NCBI GenBank assembly: GCA_002168195.1
Contig: NHBP01000008.1
Location: 161,595-172,385 of the forward strand
Origin: Planctomycetaceae bacterium TMED10
GTDB taxonomy: Bacteria > Planctomycetota > Planctomycetia > Pirellulales > UBA7805
Direction of reading: 5' to 3'
DNA: 10,791 nt
Position numbers and translations under genes: made by a program. The notes under the pieces are model-generated. The model was given only the letters and a program-made list of their open reading frames with translations. It had not been told where the DNA came from and did not search any database. Below are positions 1 through 8,013 of the stretch, one piece after another (position 1 is the first letter of the stretch; each line of letters opens with the position of its first letter).

Positions 1-106
1 TCAAAAATATTTGGCTACCACCGAAAACCAAAAAGATTCCGATTTTTCATTATGATTCGACTTTAGATCCGAAAACCCACCCCTATCTGCCTGCAGCAGA
101 GCTTAC

Positions 107-112
107 TATAAT
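107..112 (+). promoter_or_regulatory. Candidate -10 element for gap
   Basis: A perfect TATAAT hexamer lies about 180 bases before the gap start codon. No convincing -35 hexamer sits 16-18 bases upstream, and there is no TGn extension. If it is used, transcription would begin near 119 and leave a leader of roughly 170 nt. The hexamer is visible; promoter activity is inference. Confidence 0.3.
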
Positions 113-130
113 CTTTGCTCCAAATTTACT

Positions 131-276
131 GTGAGGGAAAAGATGTTCGTAAGGTCTTTTCATGGCCTTTTAGGGGCTCTCACGGTACCTGCAGGATTTT
201 AAACCGACAAGAGTCGTTGTCGCCCGAGGGGCAAAAAACGGTTCCTTGGAGGAATTCCCATAACAGCCGTTTTTTG
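131..276 (+). promoter_or_regulatory. Structured 5' leader of gap, possible cis-regulatory RNA
   Basis: Four successive stem-loops can be drawn. (1) 137-143 pairs with 155-161 (7 bp), closed further out by 131-135 with 179-183. (2) 205-210 pairs with 217-222, six pairs around a six-base loop. (3) 222-225 pairs with 229-232 (GCCC/GGGC), competing with the ends of its neighbours. (4) 232-241 pairs perfectly with 267-276 (10 bp, A-tract arm and T-tract arm). The last helix ends immediately before the purine-rich ribosome-binding site (GAGAGGGG, 277-283 region) of gap, so it could influence translation, or act as an attenuator because its 3' arm ends in six T. I do not recognise a known riboswitch class. 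The pairings are visible; a regulatory role is inference. Confidence 0.35.
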
Positions 277-277
277 A

Positions 278-1312
<1,035 letters not shown>

Positions 1313-1355
1313 CCATTGTTGCGCCATTGTCGCAGATGAGACAAATGTTTGGCTC

Positions 1356-1399
1356 TGCCGAATCGGTTACCGATATGGCTTCCATTCGGCATTTGGTTT
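1356..1399 (+). terminator. Possible intrinsic terminator of gap
   Basis: A perfect 8-bp inverted repeat (1356-1363 with 1384-1391, TGCCGAAT/ATTCGGCA) with a 20-base spacer is followed by a T-rich stretch (TTTGGTTTT). An alternative inner hairpin, 1362-1367 with 1369-1374, is also possible. It lies 43 bases after the gap stop and overlaps the 3' end of the convergent lipoprotein gene. The T-tract is interrupted, so this is a weak candidate. It only works for + strand transcription, because the other side lacks T residues. Confidence 0.35.
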
Positions 1400-2497
1400 T
1401 ATCTTTGGCATGACTCGATTCCTATTGATGCTCGCGGGTTGCAGTCGCTGTTGCATCGAGGATACCCCGCTGGATATCTGCCGCCGATTTTTTTGAGAGG
1501 CTGTGAAGTTGTCTGTGGTGGTGAATTCCCGTGGCCGTGTTCGTTTTCGCCACCCGCGGCCTTGGCCAGATTGTACACCGTTGAAAATAGGCTCTTTTTG
1601 TGCGAGATCAATCCGCTGATTGACGAGGAGTTCATTTCCTTCAGGCGTGATGAGTCGAACATAGATTTGCAATAAGTTGTCTAAAGGAGGTTCTCCCGAC
1701 CAGGGAAGTTCCAATAAAAGTGATTCTCCCAATGGTAAATCGTCGGTGATCAAATCAACTTGAGCGGGCGAAAATTTCCAAGTCGCCACTCGAGCCTTAT
1801 CCGTTGAATAGGCCCGAGGATTAATTAAGGCAACGGAAAGTTCACCCTTTGGACGAACTTTTTGTCCCGCGGCATTTTGAGGGGCTAATAAAAGCCAGAT
1901 TCCGCCAAATGTGCCGCGCTCAGCATAGCCACCCGCCAAGCCCTGACTGAATGGCAGGGTAGTGATGACCGGATCGTCAATTCTTTCCCCGGGCATCAAC
2001 GGAGTTGGAACACGTGGATCCTTTAGAATGGACTCTTGGTATCTTGCTAAAGTCACATTCGTCGGTAGCGACTGAGCCCATTGGGTTGTAATTGGCTGTG
2101 CTGCATACAAATCTTCCTGTTCCAATTGACCATAGGAATGAGGAGGAAAACCTGCGCCTGCACCATTATTGATGTTCGGTAGCTCTACGGCGGGCGGTTG
2201 CACGTCGTCAGAACGTAATCCACCCGGCGGAATCAAATGAACATCAGGGTGCGATTCCTTTTTAAGTACCGATGAATGATCAGATGGCGTTTTTCCTGAG
2301 TGTTGACACGCATCATTTTCCTGACGGCATTCTTCCAGATAACACTTATAGGTACGAATGTAATCCTGCAATTGATAGATCATGTCCTCCTGATATCGGA
2401 GTTCACGCTGCAGGGCTTCGGTACTACCTGGTGTTTTACAACCGATCGTTTCTAAAACCAGAAACGACAAGAAGAGACATCCTTGCCAACACTTCAT
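1367..2497 (-). CDS. Planctomycete-type lipoprotein with N-terminal coiled coil, function unknown
   Basis: 376 residues. A short hydrophobic leader (residues 8-19) ends in ETIGC, giving a likely lipidated Cys20; the -3 residue is Thr, so the lipobox is atypical. Residues about 26-63 form a charged heptad-like helix (ALQRELRYQEDMIYQLQDYI), probably a coiled coil. A proline- and glycine-rich linker runs to about 150. A more ordered block follows at about 155-300, including GGIWLLLAPQNAAGQKV and the LPWSGEPPLDNLLQIYVR region, which looks like beta-sandwich material. The C-terminal 70 residues are strongly basic and low in order. From memory, proteins with this coiled coil plus NAAGQ block are conserved in planctomycetes without assigned function. 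It begins only 11 bases after the clpP stop, so it is probably co-transcribed with clpP. Its ribosome-binding site is weak (GCGAGAAAAAA before the ATG). Confidence 0.8.
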   Translation of the reverse strand: MKCWQGCLFLSFLVLETIGCKTPGSTEALQRELRYQEDMIYQLQDYIRTYKCYLEECRQENDACQHSGKTPSDHSSVLKKESHPDVHLIPPGGLRSDDVQPPAVELPNINNGAGAGFPPHSYGQLEQEDLYAAQPITTQWAQSLPTNVTLARYQESILKDPRVPTPLMPGERIDDPVITTLPFSQGLAGGYAERGTFGGIWLLLAPQNAAGQKVRPKGELSVALINPRAYSTDKARVATWKFSPAQVDLITDDLPLGESLLLELPWSGEPPLDNLLQIYVRLITPEGNELLVNQRIDLAQKEPIFNGVQSGQGRGWRKRTRPREFTTTDNFTASQKNRRQISSGVSSMQQRLQPASINRNRVMPKIKPNAEWKPYR

Positions 2498-2508
2498 TTT
2501 TTTCTCGC

Positions 2509-3096
2509 TTACGCATCCATGCGTTCAATAATGCGATCGATCAATTTGTACTCTAAGGCTTCCTCAGGCTCCATAAAACGATCACGATCAGTATCTGCTT
2601 CAATCCGATCAAGCGGCTGACCACAATGTTTTAAAAGAATATTGTTGAGCTTATTTTTTGTGTTTTTAAACTCTTTCGCGTGAATCATAATGTCTTCGGC
2701 TGTCCCCTCCATTCCAGCGAGAGGCTGATGAATCATGATTCGTGAATTGGGCAGCGCATTCCGTTTACCCTCTGCTCCTGCGGTTAAAAGAACCGCACCC
2801 ATCGATGCGCACTGTCCGATGCAGTATGTTGCCACATCGCAGGTTACTAGCTGCATCGTGTCGTAGATCGCAAGTCCAGCGCTGACACTGCCACCGGGCG
2901 AATTAATGTAAAAGTGAATATCTGCTTTTGAGTCGTCAGATTGCAAAAACAACATTTGAGCAACAATGGCATTTGCGACATCATCATTCACACCCGATCC
3001 CAGAAAGACAATTCTGTCCTTCAAGAGACGACTATAAATATCCATCGCTCGCTCTTCGCGACCACTCTTCTCGATCACATAAGGGATCAAAGGCAT
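2509..3096 (-). CDS. clpP: ATP-dependent Clp protease proteolytic subunit (second of two tandem paralogues)
   Basis: 195 residues from the ATG at 3096, a normal ClpP length. It is a serine peptidase that forms the barrel-shaped proteolytic chamber fed by a Clp ATPase. The catalytic triad is complete: Ser98 in GQCASMGAV, His123 in MIHQPL, Asp172 in DTDRD. The handle/oxyanion region [11 protein letters not shown] is intact. The N-terminus ([20 protein letters not shown]) is the classical ClpP start, which argues for ATG. An in-frame TTG at 3105 would add three residues, but the GGAG sequence then sits only two bases away; from the ATG it is 11 bases away. The gene lies 61 bases downstream of the first clpP and 11 bases upstream of the lipoprotein gene, all on one strand. 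Confidence 0.95.
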   Translation of the reverse strand: MPLIPYVIEKSGREERAMDIYSRLLKDRIVFLGSGVNDDVANAIVAQMLFLQSDDSKADIHFYINSPGGSVSAGLAIYDTMQLVTCDVATYCIGQCASMGAVLLTAGAEGKRNALPNSRIMIHQPLAGMEGTAEDIMIHAKEFKNTKNKLNNILLKHCGQPLDRIEADTDRDRFMEPEEALEYKLIDRIIERMDA

Positions 3097-3157
3097 CGGC
3101 AGCAAGTCTCCGAACAGTAATTATGGGGTCTGTTAATATTTAATTGCCAGTACAAGC

Positions 3158-3790
3158 TTACTCATCATCTTCAGCATCTACCGGTGACTTCGTGATAATT
3201 TCGTCAACAATTCCATACTTTTTCGCGTCTTCCGCAGTCATGTAATAATCGCGATCGGTGTCTTCCGCAATTTTTTCTATCTTTTGTCCAGTGTGTTCGC
3301 TCAGCACTTGATTGAGCACTTCACGAGTTTTAAGAATTTCGTCCGCCTGAATTTCGATATCTGAAACCTGTCCACCTACCTGCCCGTAGGGTTGATGGAT
3401 CATTACTTTTGCATTTGGAAGAATGTATCGTTTTCCGGCTGATCCACCGGCAAGCAATACCGCACCGCCACTTGCCGCAAGGCCGACACAAAAGGTGGTG
3501 ACCGGGCAGCTGAGAATCTGCATCGTGTCATAAATTGCCAATGTGGAACTGACGCTTCCACCAGGCGAGTTAATATAAAAATTGATATCCTTCCGACGGT
3601 TTTCACTCTGCAGATAGAGCATTTTCATCACAAGCTCATTGGCGTTGCCATCATGAATTTCACCCTGAAGGAAAATAATCCTATTTTCTAGCAGCAAGTC
3701 TCCAAGCGTCATCTGTCGCTGACGCTGATAGTCGCGATTGAGCTGTGGATTTGCTATAGGAGCCTGAGAAAAGCCATCAAACGCGTTCAT
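3158..3790 (-). CDS. clpP: ATP-dependent Clp protease proteolytic subunit (first of two tandem paralogues)
   Basis: 210 residues from the ATG at 3790, which has a strong ribosome-binding site (GGAAGGA) six bases upstream. An in-frame TTG at 3826 would extend it by 12 residues but has no comparable site, so I rejected it. The triad is complete: Ser107 in GLAASGGAV, His132 in MIHQPYGQ, Asp181 in DTDRD. The residue after the nucleophile is Gly where Met is usual in ClpP (ASM in the paralogue). About 30 residues precede the conserved fold, more than in the paralogue, and the C-terminus is acidic (VDAEDDE). It follows tig with a gap of about 100 bases that shows no terminator. The two paralogues may form mixed rings, as known for other bacteria with two ClpPs; that is inference. 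Confidence 0.95.
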   Translation of the reverse strand: MNAFDGFSQAPIANPQLNRDYQRQRQMTLGDLLLENRIIFLQGEIHDGNANELVMKMLYLQSENRRKDINFYINSPGGSVSSTLAIYDTMQILSCPVTTFCVGLAASGGAVLLAGGSAGKRYILPNAKVMIHQPYGQVGGQVSDIEIQADEILKTREVLNQVLSEHTGQKIEKIAEDTDRDYYMTAEDAKKYGIVDEIITKSPVDAEDDE

Positions 3791-3893
3791 CAATATTCCT
3801 TCCGTGGGAGAGCACTCGATAGACAATCATCCGTCCATCCGTGAGGTTTGTGCGCTTTCCTTTTTTCCTTTTTAAATAATCCGGCCAGCGAAT

Positions 3894-5381
3894 TTAGGTG
3901 TGATCCTTCGGTTCCGCAAGTCCTTCTTCCTGACCATGCACTGCTACCGGTATTTCATCCTGATCACCCCCACCGACTGCTAGGTCAACGGCTTCTGTGT
4001 TCCCACCCTCAGTCTCAAAAGGAACGTCCTTAAACTTGGCTTCCTCGAGTACAAGATCAATAACCCGACGTTCGACAATCTGATTTCGAAGACTGTCCAT
4101 GAGACCCTTCTTCTCAATTTGCGCTCGCACGCGTCTAGGTGAATCACCCGTCTGCATCGCGATTAACGAAATTTCTTTGTCGTAGTCTGCCTCTTCGGCA
4201 TCAACGCTTTTTTCTTCCGCGATTCGCTCCAAAATAAAATGCTCTCGTAAAGCAGTGGCGGTGGATTCCTGACTATTCTGTCGGAGCTCATTCGCGTGTG
4301 CCTGAATATCTGCTTCAGGAAATCCGCTCCTTCGCAGCTCCATTATTTTCCGCTCCAACTCGCGACCGCTTTGCCGCTTGAGCATTTCCGGCGGTAGTTC
4401 CCAATTTGCAGCGGCCGTCAAAAGTTGGGTTATTTGTTGTCGGGCACGTTGCTGCTGTTGGTAATCAAGTTGCCTCTGCAAACTATCTTTAATGGCATCT
4501 CGGAGGTCCGCTTCCGAATCAAAATTACCAATTTGTGCTAGGAACTCCGAGTTCATCTCAGGCAACTCGAATTTTTTAACATCTAAGATTTCAAATTCAA
4601 CTTGAATTTCTTTACCGGCAAGTTCAGTATTAGCCGCTTCCTCAACGAGCTGCACTGCAGTAGTGATTTTTTCCCCACACTTCGATCCGGTAACCTGTTT
4701 GCCAAAATCTTCTACCGTTCCATCTCGAAAACTGAGACTGGGGCGAACACAAACAGTATGCTCAACAGCAGCTCCCAATGATTCACCACCCAAAGAGGCT
4801 GAAATTTGTACGGTAATGTAATCACCTTCTTTAATTGGATCTTCCGAGGGCACCCGTTTACCGTAATTTGCTAAAACGCGTTCGAGTTGCTCGTCGATTT
4901 CATCGGCACCAAATTCAGCCGTGGGCCGCTCAATTTTTAGACCTTTCCAATCAGGAAGATCAAATTCGGGACGAACCTCAAGATCGAATTCAAAAGTTAA
5001 CGGTCCCTCCGGTGGAAGTTCAACCGAACCAAGATCAATATCAGGTTCACTGATGGCAGCGAGATCATGGTCTTCGTTGACTTGTGCCATGCTATCAAGC
5101 AACAAGGAACCTTTGATTTGATCAGCAACTTCCTTGCGATACCGCGTTTCGACGAGCTTTCTTGGCGCTCGGCCGATTCGAAAGCCCGGTACATTTGCAG
5201 TCGACATCATTTCGCTAAACGCATCATTGAGATATCTGTCGATATCTTTGCGTGCGACCGTCACCGTAATATGTCTCTGGCACGCCGTAGGCGATTCAAT
5301 CGCCACATCCAACTCTAACGCCGACTCATTCGAATCGACATTTTCTTCGACATCTAAATTTTGTAAATCATCGTTAGTCAT
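3894..5381 (-). CDS. tig: Trigger factor, ribosome-associated chaperone and peptidyl-prolyl isomerase
   Basis: 495 residues, longer than the roughly 430-450 usual for the family. It binds the ribosome exit tunnel and shields nascent chains. The N-terminal ribosome-binding domain spans about residues 34-150 and carries the signature GFRIGRAP at 66-73. An FKBP-like PPIase domain covers about 183-268 (KEGDYITVQISA to EFEILDVKK). The alpha-helical C-terminal cradle runs from about 270 to 450. The extra length comes from an acidic N-terminal lead (about 30 residues) and an acidic, glycine-rich tail (about 45 residues). The ATG at 5381 has only a weak AGAGAG upstream. A tRNA-Gly gene ends 70 bases before it on the same strand, and two clpP genes follow, a variant of the widespread tig-clpP arrangement. 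Bases 5225-5266 within it recur almost exactly at 8829-8870. Confidence 0.96.
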   Translation of the reverse strand: MTNDDLQNLDVEENVDSNESALELDVAIESPTACQRHITVTVARKDIDRYLNDAFSEMMSTANVPGFRIGRAPRKLVETRYRKEVADQIKGSLLLDSMAQVNEDHDLAAISEPDIDLGSVELPPEGPLTFEFDLEVRPEFDLPDWKGLKIERPTAEFGADEIDEQLERVLANYGKRVPSEDPIKEGDYITVQISASLGGESLGAAVEHTVCVRPSLSFRDGTVEDFGKQVTGSKCGEKITTAVQLVEEAANTELAGKEIQVEFEILDVKKFELPEMNSEFLAQIGNFDSEADLRDAIKDSLQRQLDYQQQQRARQQITQLLTAAANWELPPEMLKRQSGRELERKIMELRRSGFPEADIQAHANELRQNSQESTATALREHFILERIAEEKSVDAEEADYDKEISLIAMQTGDSPRRVRAQIEKKGLMDSLRNQIVERRVIDLVLEEAKFKDVPFETEGGNTEAVDLAVGGGDQDEIPVAVHGQEEGLAEPKDHT

Positions 5382-5451
5382 ATAATCATCAACTCTCTGG
5401 TCAATCTTCCACCAACCAACAAATCACCACATTCTGTCTCATGCCATAAGG

Positions 5452-5524
5452 AGCGGGTGATGGGATTCGAACCCACGACAACAACGTTGGCAACGTTGTG
5501 CTCTGCCAACTGAGCTACACCCGC
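5452..5524 (-). tRNA. tRNA-Gly (anticodon GCC)
   Basis: On the minus strand the 73-nt sequence folds as a full cloverleaf. The acceptor stem GCGGGTG pairs with CACCCGC. The D arm is GCTC/GAGC. The anticodon stem CAACG/CGTTG encloses the loop TTGCCAA with anticodon GCC. The T arm is GTGGG-TTCGAAT-CCCAT (one G-T pair). The discriminator base is T. The following bases are CCT, so the 3' CCA is not encoded and must be added by the nucleotidyltransferase. It lies 70 bases upstream of tig with no terminator visible between, so tig may be read from the tRNA promoter after tRNA processing. Confidence 0.96.
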
Positions 5525-5895
5525 TTGTAACTCAAAACGCTTCATTCCGATTACATGCTTATACCATCTACCAAGCGGCAGGATGGAAACGCAATGCCTC
5601 ATTCACCGGCACAAAATTCGCCGGAGTATAGGGTGGTTCGAAGGGTATGCAAGGCCAATCGCCATCCCCATGCAGATTAAATCTTGAGGCCTTATAACGT
5701 CAAGGGGCGACCTTTGGGAAAGATGCGGAATCGGTGAATCGAGATACACCAAATAATCACAACTCACCCGACTATTGATCGCTGAATATTGGACCCAATT
5801 CTCTGCCAGCGATGCCAGCGGATCCATTTCCGCAGGCCTCAACATCGAGAGGTTGGCGACGCAGAATACCTAGAACACAAATGCCCCGGATTTTC
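5525..5895. other. 371-base gap with one unassigned minus-strand reading frame (5603-5845)
   Basis: This stretch separates the tRNA from the membrane-protein gene. It should contain the promoter for the tRNA/tig cluster. The only frame of note runs on the minus strand from 5845 to 5603 (80 codons, or 74 from the ATG at 5827). It includes a segment such as NWVQYSAINSRVSCDYLVYL that I cannot match to any family. It starts 50 bases after the upstream gene, has no clear ribosome-binding site, uses AGG arginine codons several times, and overlaps open frames on the other strand. It could be a small gene, a gene remnant or chance. Confidence 0.25.
5558..5563 (-). promoter_or_regulatory. Weak candidate -10 element for tRNA-Gly/tig
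   Basis: TATAAG on the minus strand lies 33 bases before the 5' end of the mature tRNA. No good -35 hexamer is found at standard spacing. Position is the main support. Confidence 0.2.
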
Positions 5896-6504
5896 TCAAA
5901 CCAGCGATGTCCAAGCCCACCCCACCACAACGATGATCAATCCGCAGGTGATCAAAAGAAAACCGAACCCATTGAATTTGGAATGCTGCGACTGTAATTC
6001 AGTCCTTAAAACTTCGCGCAAAATTCGCCAACCCGCGCTTGACTGTTCAGAATATGTTGCCCGCAGTGTGATATTTTTCATCGAAACGGACGGTAGAATT
6101 TCAAATTGAATTTCAATTTCGTTGATTTGCAAAATGTTACCATGCCAACGAACACTCCATTTTTTCCGCTCCACAACGCTTTCCATAAGCGCGGAGAATT
6201 TATCCTGTCCCAAGTTATAGAGAATAAGTCGGGGACGATTCAAAAGTAACAACCATGTCGTTCCGAACAGATAAAGAATAGCCATCGGATACCAAACATT
6301 ATTCCCGAACCGAATCATCCCCGCTTGCGGAAGAAACACTTGCATTGGCCCAATAATAATCAGGCCGGAAATGCCAAGACTCAGTGCGATGAAGTCCTGC
6401 CGCCCTGTCAGTACGCGCGTTTTAGAAGAAAGATTAATAATCCCCAAAAAAAATAAATATACGCCTAATGGCGCTAAAGCGGTTAAGGGAGAAAGAAAGT
6501 GCAT
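5896..6504 (-). CDS. Four-helix integral membrane protein, function unknown
   Basis: 202 residues. Likely membrane helices are at about 8-26 (LAPLGVYLFFLGIINL), 38-58 (ending GLIIIGPMQVFL), 70-88 (WYPMAILYLFGTTWLLLL) and 179-198 (GFLLITCGLIIVVVGWAW). Between helices 3 and 4 lies a soluble segment of about 90 residues with alternating hydrophobic strands and a charged helix (GWRILREVLRTELQ). No catalytic motif is visible, and I do not recognise the family. The start is ATG with TTAGG eight bases upstream. It lies 131 bases after the M28 peptidase gene on the same strand, so co-transcription is possible but not shown. Confidence 0.75.
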   Translation of the reverse strand: MHFLSPLTALAPLGVYLFFLGIINLSSKTRVLTGRQDFIALSLGISGLIIIGPMQVFLPQAGMIRFGNNVWYPMAILYLFGTTWLLLLNRPRLILYNLGQDKFSALMESVVERKKWSVRWHGNILQINEIEIQFEILPSVSMKNITLRATYSEQSSAGWRILREVLRTELQSQHSKFNGFGFLLITCGLIIVVVGWAWTSLV

Positions 6505-6635
6505 ACAGTCAACCTAATAAAGCACCGGCTTCACTATTGAGTGAGGTAATAAACCATGAATCGATTGATAACCATCGATACTCAGCGCGAAAATAGCGAA
6601 CGTTTCAATTGCAATTATCTTAGATGGTAGGATTT

Positions 6636-7832
6636 CTATTTGGGCAACTGGACCCACTCTAAAATAACCCACCCCACCTTTGCCATCGACTCTCCAGAGC
6701 ATCGCGCAGGAATATCTTCAGAAGTATGCCAATAACGATTTACAGGAAACCTTGGATAATCAAAATCAATAATTTCACAAGTCGGTATTTTTCCAACGTT
6801 TCGCAACATCAGGTGATCATCTCGAATAGGCGTTCGCATTTTCGGGTGCGTGCGCGCGACAAATTCCTTGATACCCAGTCGATGCGCTGTGTCCCAGATT
6901 TCCTGGGTAATTGGGCGCGTATCTTTCCACCACACACTATTTCGATCTTGGTAAATTTGCAGGTGTCGATCTCCGATCATATCCAACACGCAGCCCTTAA
7001 CATATTTATGCGCCGGTGGATTTTTTTGATAGTCTCGAGCAAAATATTCTGACCCCCAAAAATAACGTTGGGGGGGGGAATCCGAAAACACAAACTCTTC
7101 AGCGTCCACCAACAAAAAATCAACACCATACGGGCCATTAAGATTTGGCATTTGATAAGCAAGCTCCATTAAGAGCGCAACACCACTTGCTCCATCGTTT
7201 GCCCCAAGAAATACATCACCGCGTTGTTTTTTTGGTACGCGGGAATTATCTCCTTGTGGCCTGGTGTCATAGTGGACACAAATTAAAATCCGCTCCCGTT
7301 TTTCTGGATGCCATTCCACGATCATATTGGCTGCTTCTTGAGGCGCTCTATTTTGCGGATGCGGGAAGCGAAACTTCTGTAGCCTGACGTTTCCCCCTAG
7401 GTTGCGGAAATGATCGGCAAGTATTTCTTGTTGCATTTGCATAGCCTCAGAACCAGTAACCCGCGGTCCAAGTTCACAAATTTTATTTAGAAATTCAAAA
7501 GCGCGTTCTTGATTTAAAGGTCCGAAAGATGTTTCGCTACTTGAGACAAGCGTAATGGATTCTTCATCAATATCTCTGCTGCGTGATCGCGCGGCCGCGG
7601 GAGGAAAAGGTTGATTCACAGATTGATCAACAATCTGATGTGACTCTGAATCTTGGTGTATTTGAGACTCAGGTGTCCGGCATCCCAGATAACAGAAGCA
7701 GTTACACAGAGCCAAAAAAACAATGCACCGTGTGCCAACTCGTTGACAATATGGTGCATATTTTTCGACGTAACCGGTCGAGAGGTGATTTGTTCGGTTT
7801 GAAATCCTGTGGGGAATCATAGATCGAGCCAC
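6636..7832 (-). CDS. M28-family zinc hydrolase lipoprotein (aminopeptidase or glutaminyl-cyclase-like)
   Basis: 398 residues from GTG at 7832, with GAGGA ten bases upstream; an ATG at 7820 would remove four residues. Residues 36-50 are hydrophobic and end in YLGC, so Cys51 may be lipidated. The -3 Tyr and the 35-residue stretch before the hydrophobic core are atypical for a lipoprotein signal. All M28 metal-site positions are present: His187 (HYDT), Asp213 (GANDGASG), Glu245/Glu246 (DAEEF), Asp284 (VLDMIGD), His369 (YWHTSED). The WGSEYFA and IIDFDYP motifs fit M28 proteins that I associate with planctomycetes, related to glutaminyl-peptide cyclotransferases. Sequence alone does not separate peptidase from cyclase. 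It is probably exported and anchored, acting on peptides outside the cytoplasm. A run of nine C in codons for residues 252-255 is in frame. Confidence 0.88.
   Translation of the reverse strand: MARSMIPHRISNRTNHLSTGYVEKYAPYCQRVGTRCIVFLALCNCFCYLGCRTPESQIHQDSESHQIVDQSVNQPFPPAAARSRSRDIDEESITLVSSSETSFGPLNQERAFEFLNKICELGPRVTGSEAMQMQQEILADHFRNLGGNVRLQKFRFPHPQNRAPQEAANMIVEWHPEKRERILICVHYDTRPQGDNSRVPKKQRGDVFLGANDGASGVALLMELAYQMPNLNGPYGVDFLLVDAEEFVFSDSPPQRYFWGSEYFARDYQKNPPAHKYVKGCVLDMIGDRHLQIYQDRNSVWWKDTRPITQEIWDTAHRLGIKEFVARTHPKMRTPIRDDHLMLRNVGKIPTCEIIDFDYPRFPVNRYWHTSEDIPARCSGESMAKVGWVILEWVQLPK
7070..7078. repeat. Nine-base G:C homopolymer inside the M28 gene (in frame)
   Basis: Nine consecutive G on the + strand (C in the coding strand) encode part of Ser-Pro-Pro-Gln. 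The reading frame of the peptidase is intact with nine bases. It is the same length as the tract that breaks the sulfotransferase 1.3 kb away. Such tracts are prone to slippage and to sequencing error. Confidence 0.9.
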
Positions 7833-7876
7833 TGTATTTTTATCCTCTTTACCCGGCCCGCCGCGTCATTTCTGGC

Positions 7877-7904
7877 CGAGGGCGGATTGATCAATCTGCC
7901 CTCG
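7877..7904. repeat. Near-perfect 28-bp dyad upstream of the M28 gene
   Basis: Two 14-base half-sites (7877-7890 and 7891-7904) are inverted copies of each other with one mismatch, which would be a G-U pair in RNA. The centre is GATTGATCAATC. It lies 45 bases before the M28 GTG start, in the 181-base gap between that gene and the sulfotransferase. It has no T-tract on either side, so it looks more like an operator or cruciform than an intrinsic terminator. A second, looser inverted repeat (7927-7935 with 7979-7987, 9 bp) lies in the same gap. Confidence 0.45.
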
Positions 7905-8013
7905 CATTGTAGCTCTGAAATCCACGATCAGCAGAGAGTAGACGGATGCAAAACACACTATTTTTATCGAGAAGGTCATCTGCTGATTAGAGAATAAACC
8001 TTTAATAACTCGA

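Noticed and set aside
1..60. A-tract and T-tract around 31-48 as a possible terminator of an upstream gene
   Set aside because: Pairing is only five A-T pairs with no GC core, too weak to call.
3097..3105. TTG start for the second clpP
   Set aside because: The Shine-Dalgarno-like GGAG would be only two bases from it, and the classical ClpP N-terminus begins at the ATG at 3096.
3791..3826. TTG-initiated 12-residue N-terminal extension of the first clpP
   Set aside because: The ATG at 3790 has a strong GGAAGGA site six bases upstream, while the TTG has none.
5378..5602. 74-codon minus-strand frame running through the tRNA-Gly gene and overlapping the tig start
   Set aside because: Its centre is simply the tRNA read as protein (GVAQLAEH...VVVGSNPITRS is a familiar artefact of tRNA sequence).
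6557..6580. Two ATCGAT sites close together (possible inverted repeat)
   Set aside because: ATCGAT is itself palindromic and only six bases; two copies in AT-rich spacer are not remarkable.
6514..6702. 62-codon minus-strand frame between the M28 and membrane-protein genes
   Set aside because: Its first third overlaps the M28 gene in another frame, and the rest is AT-rich spacer with no start signal.
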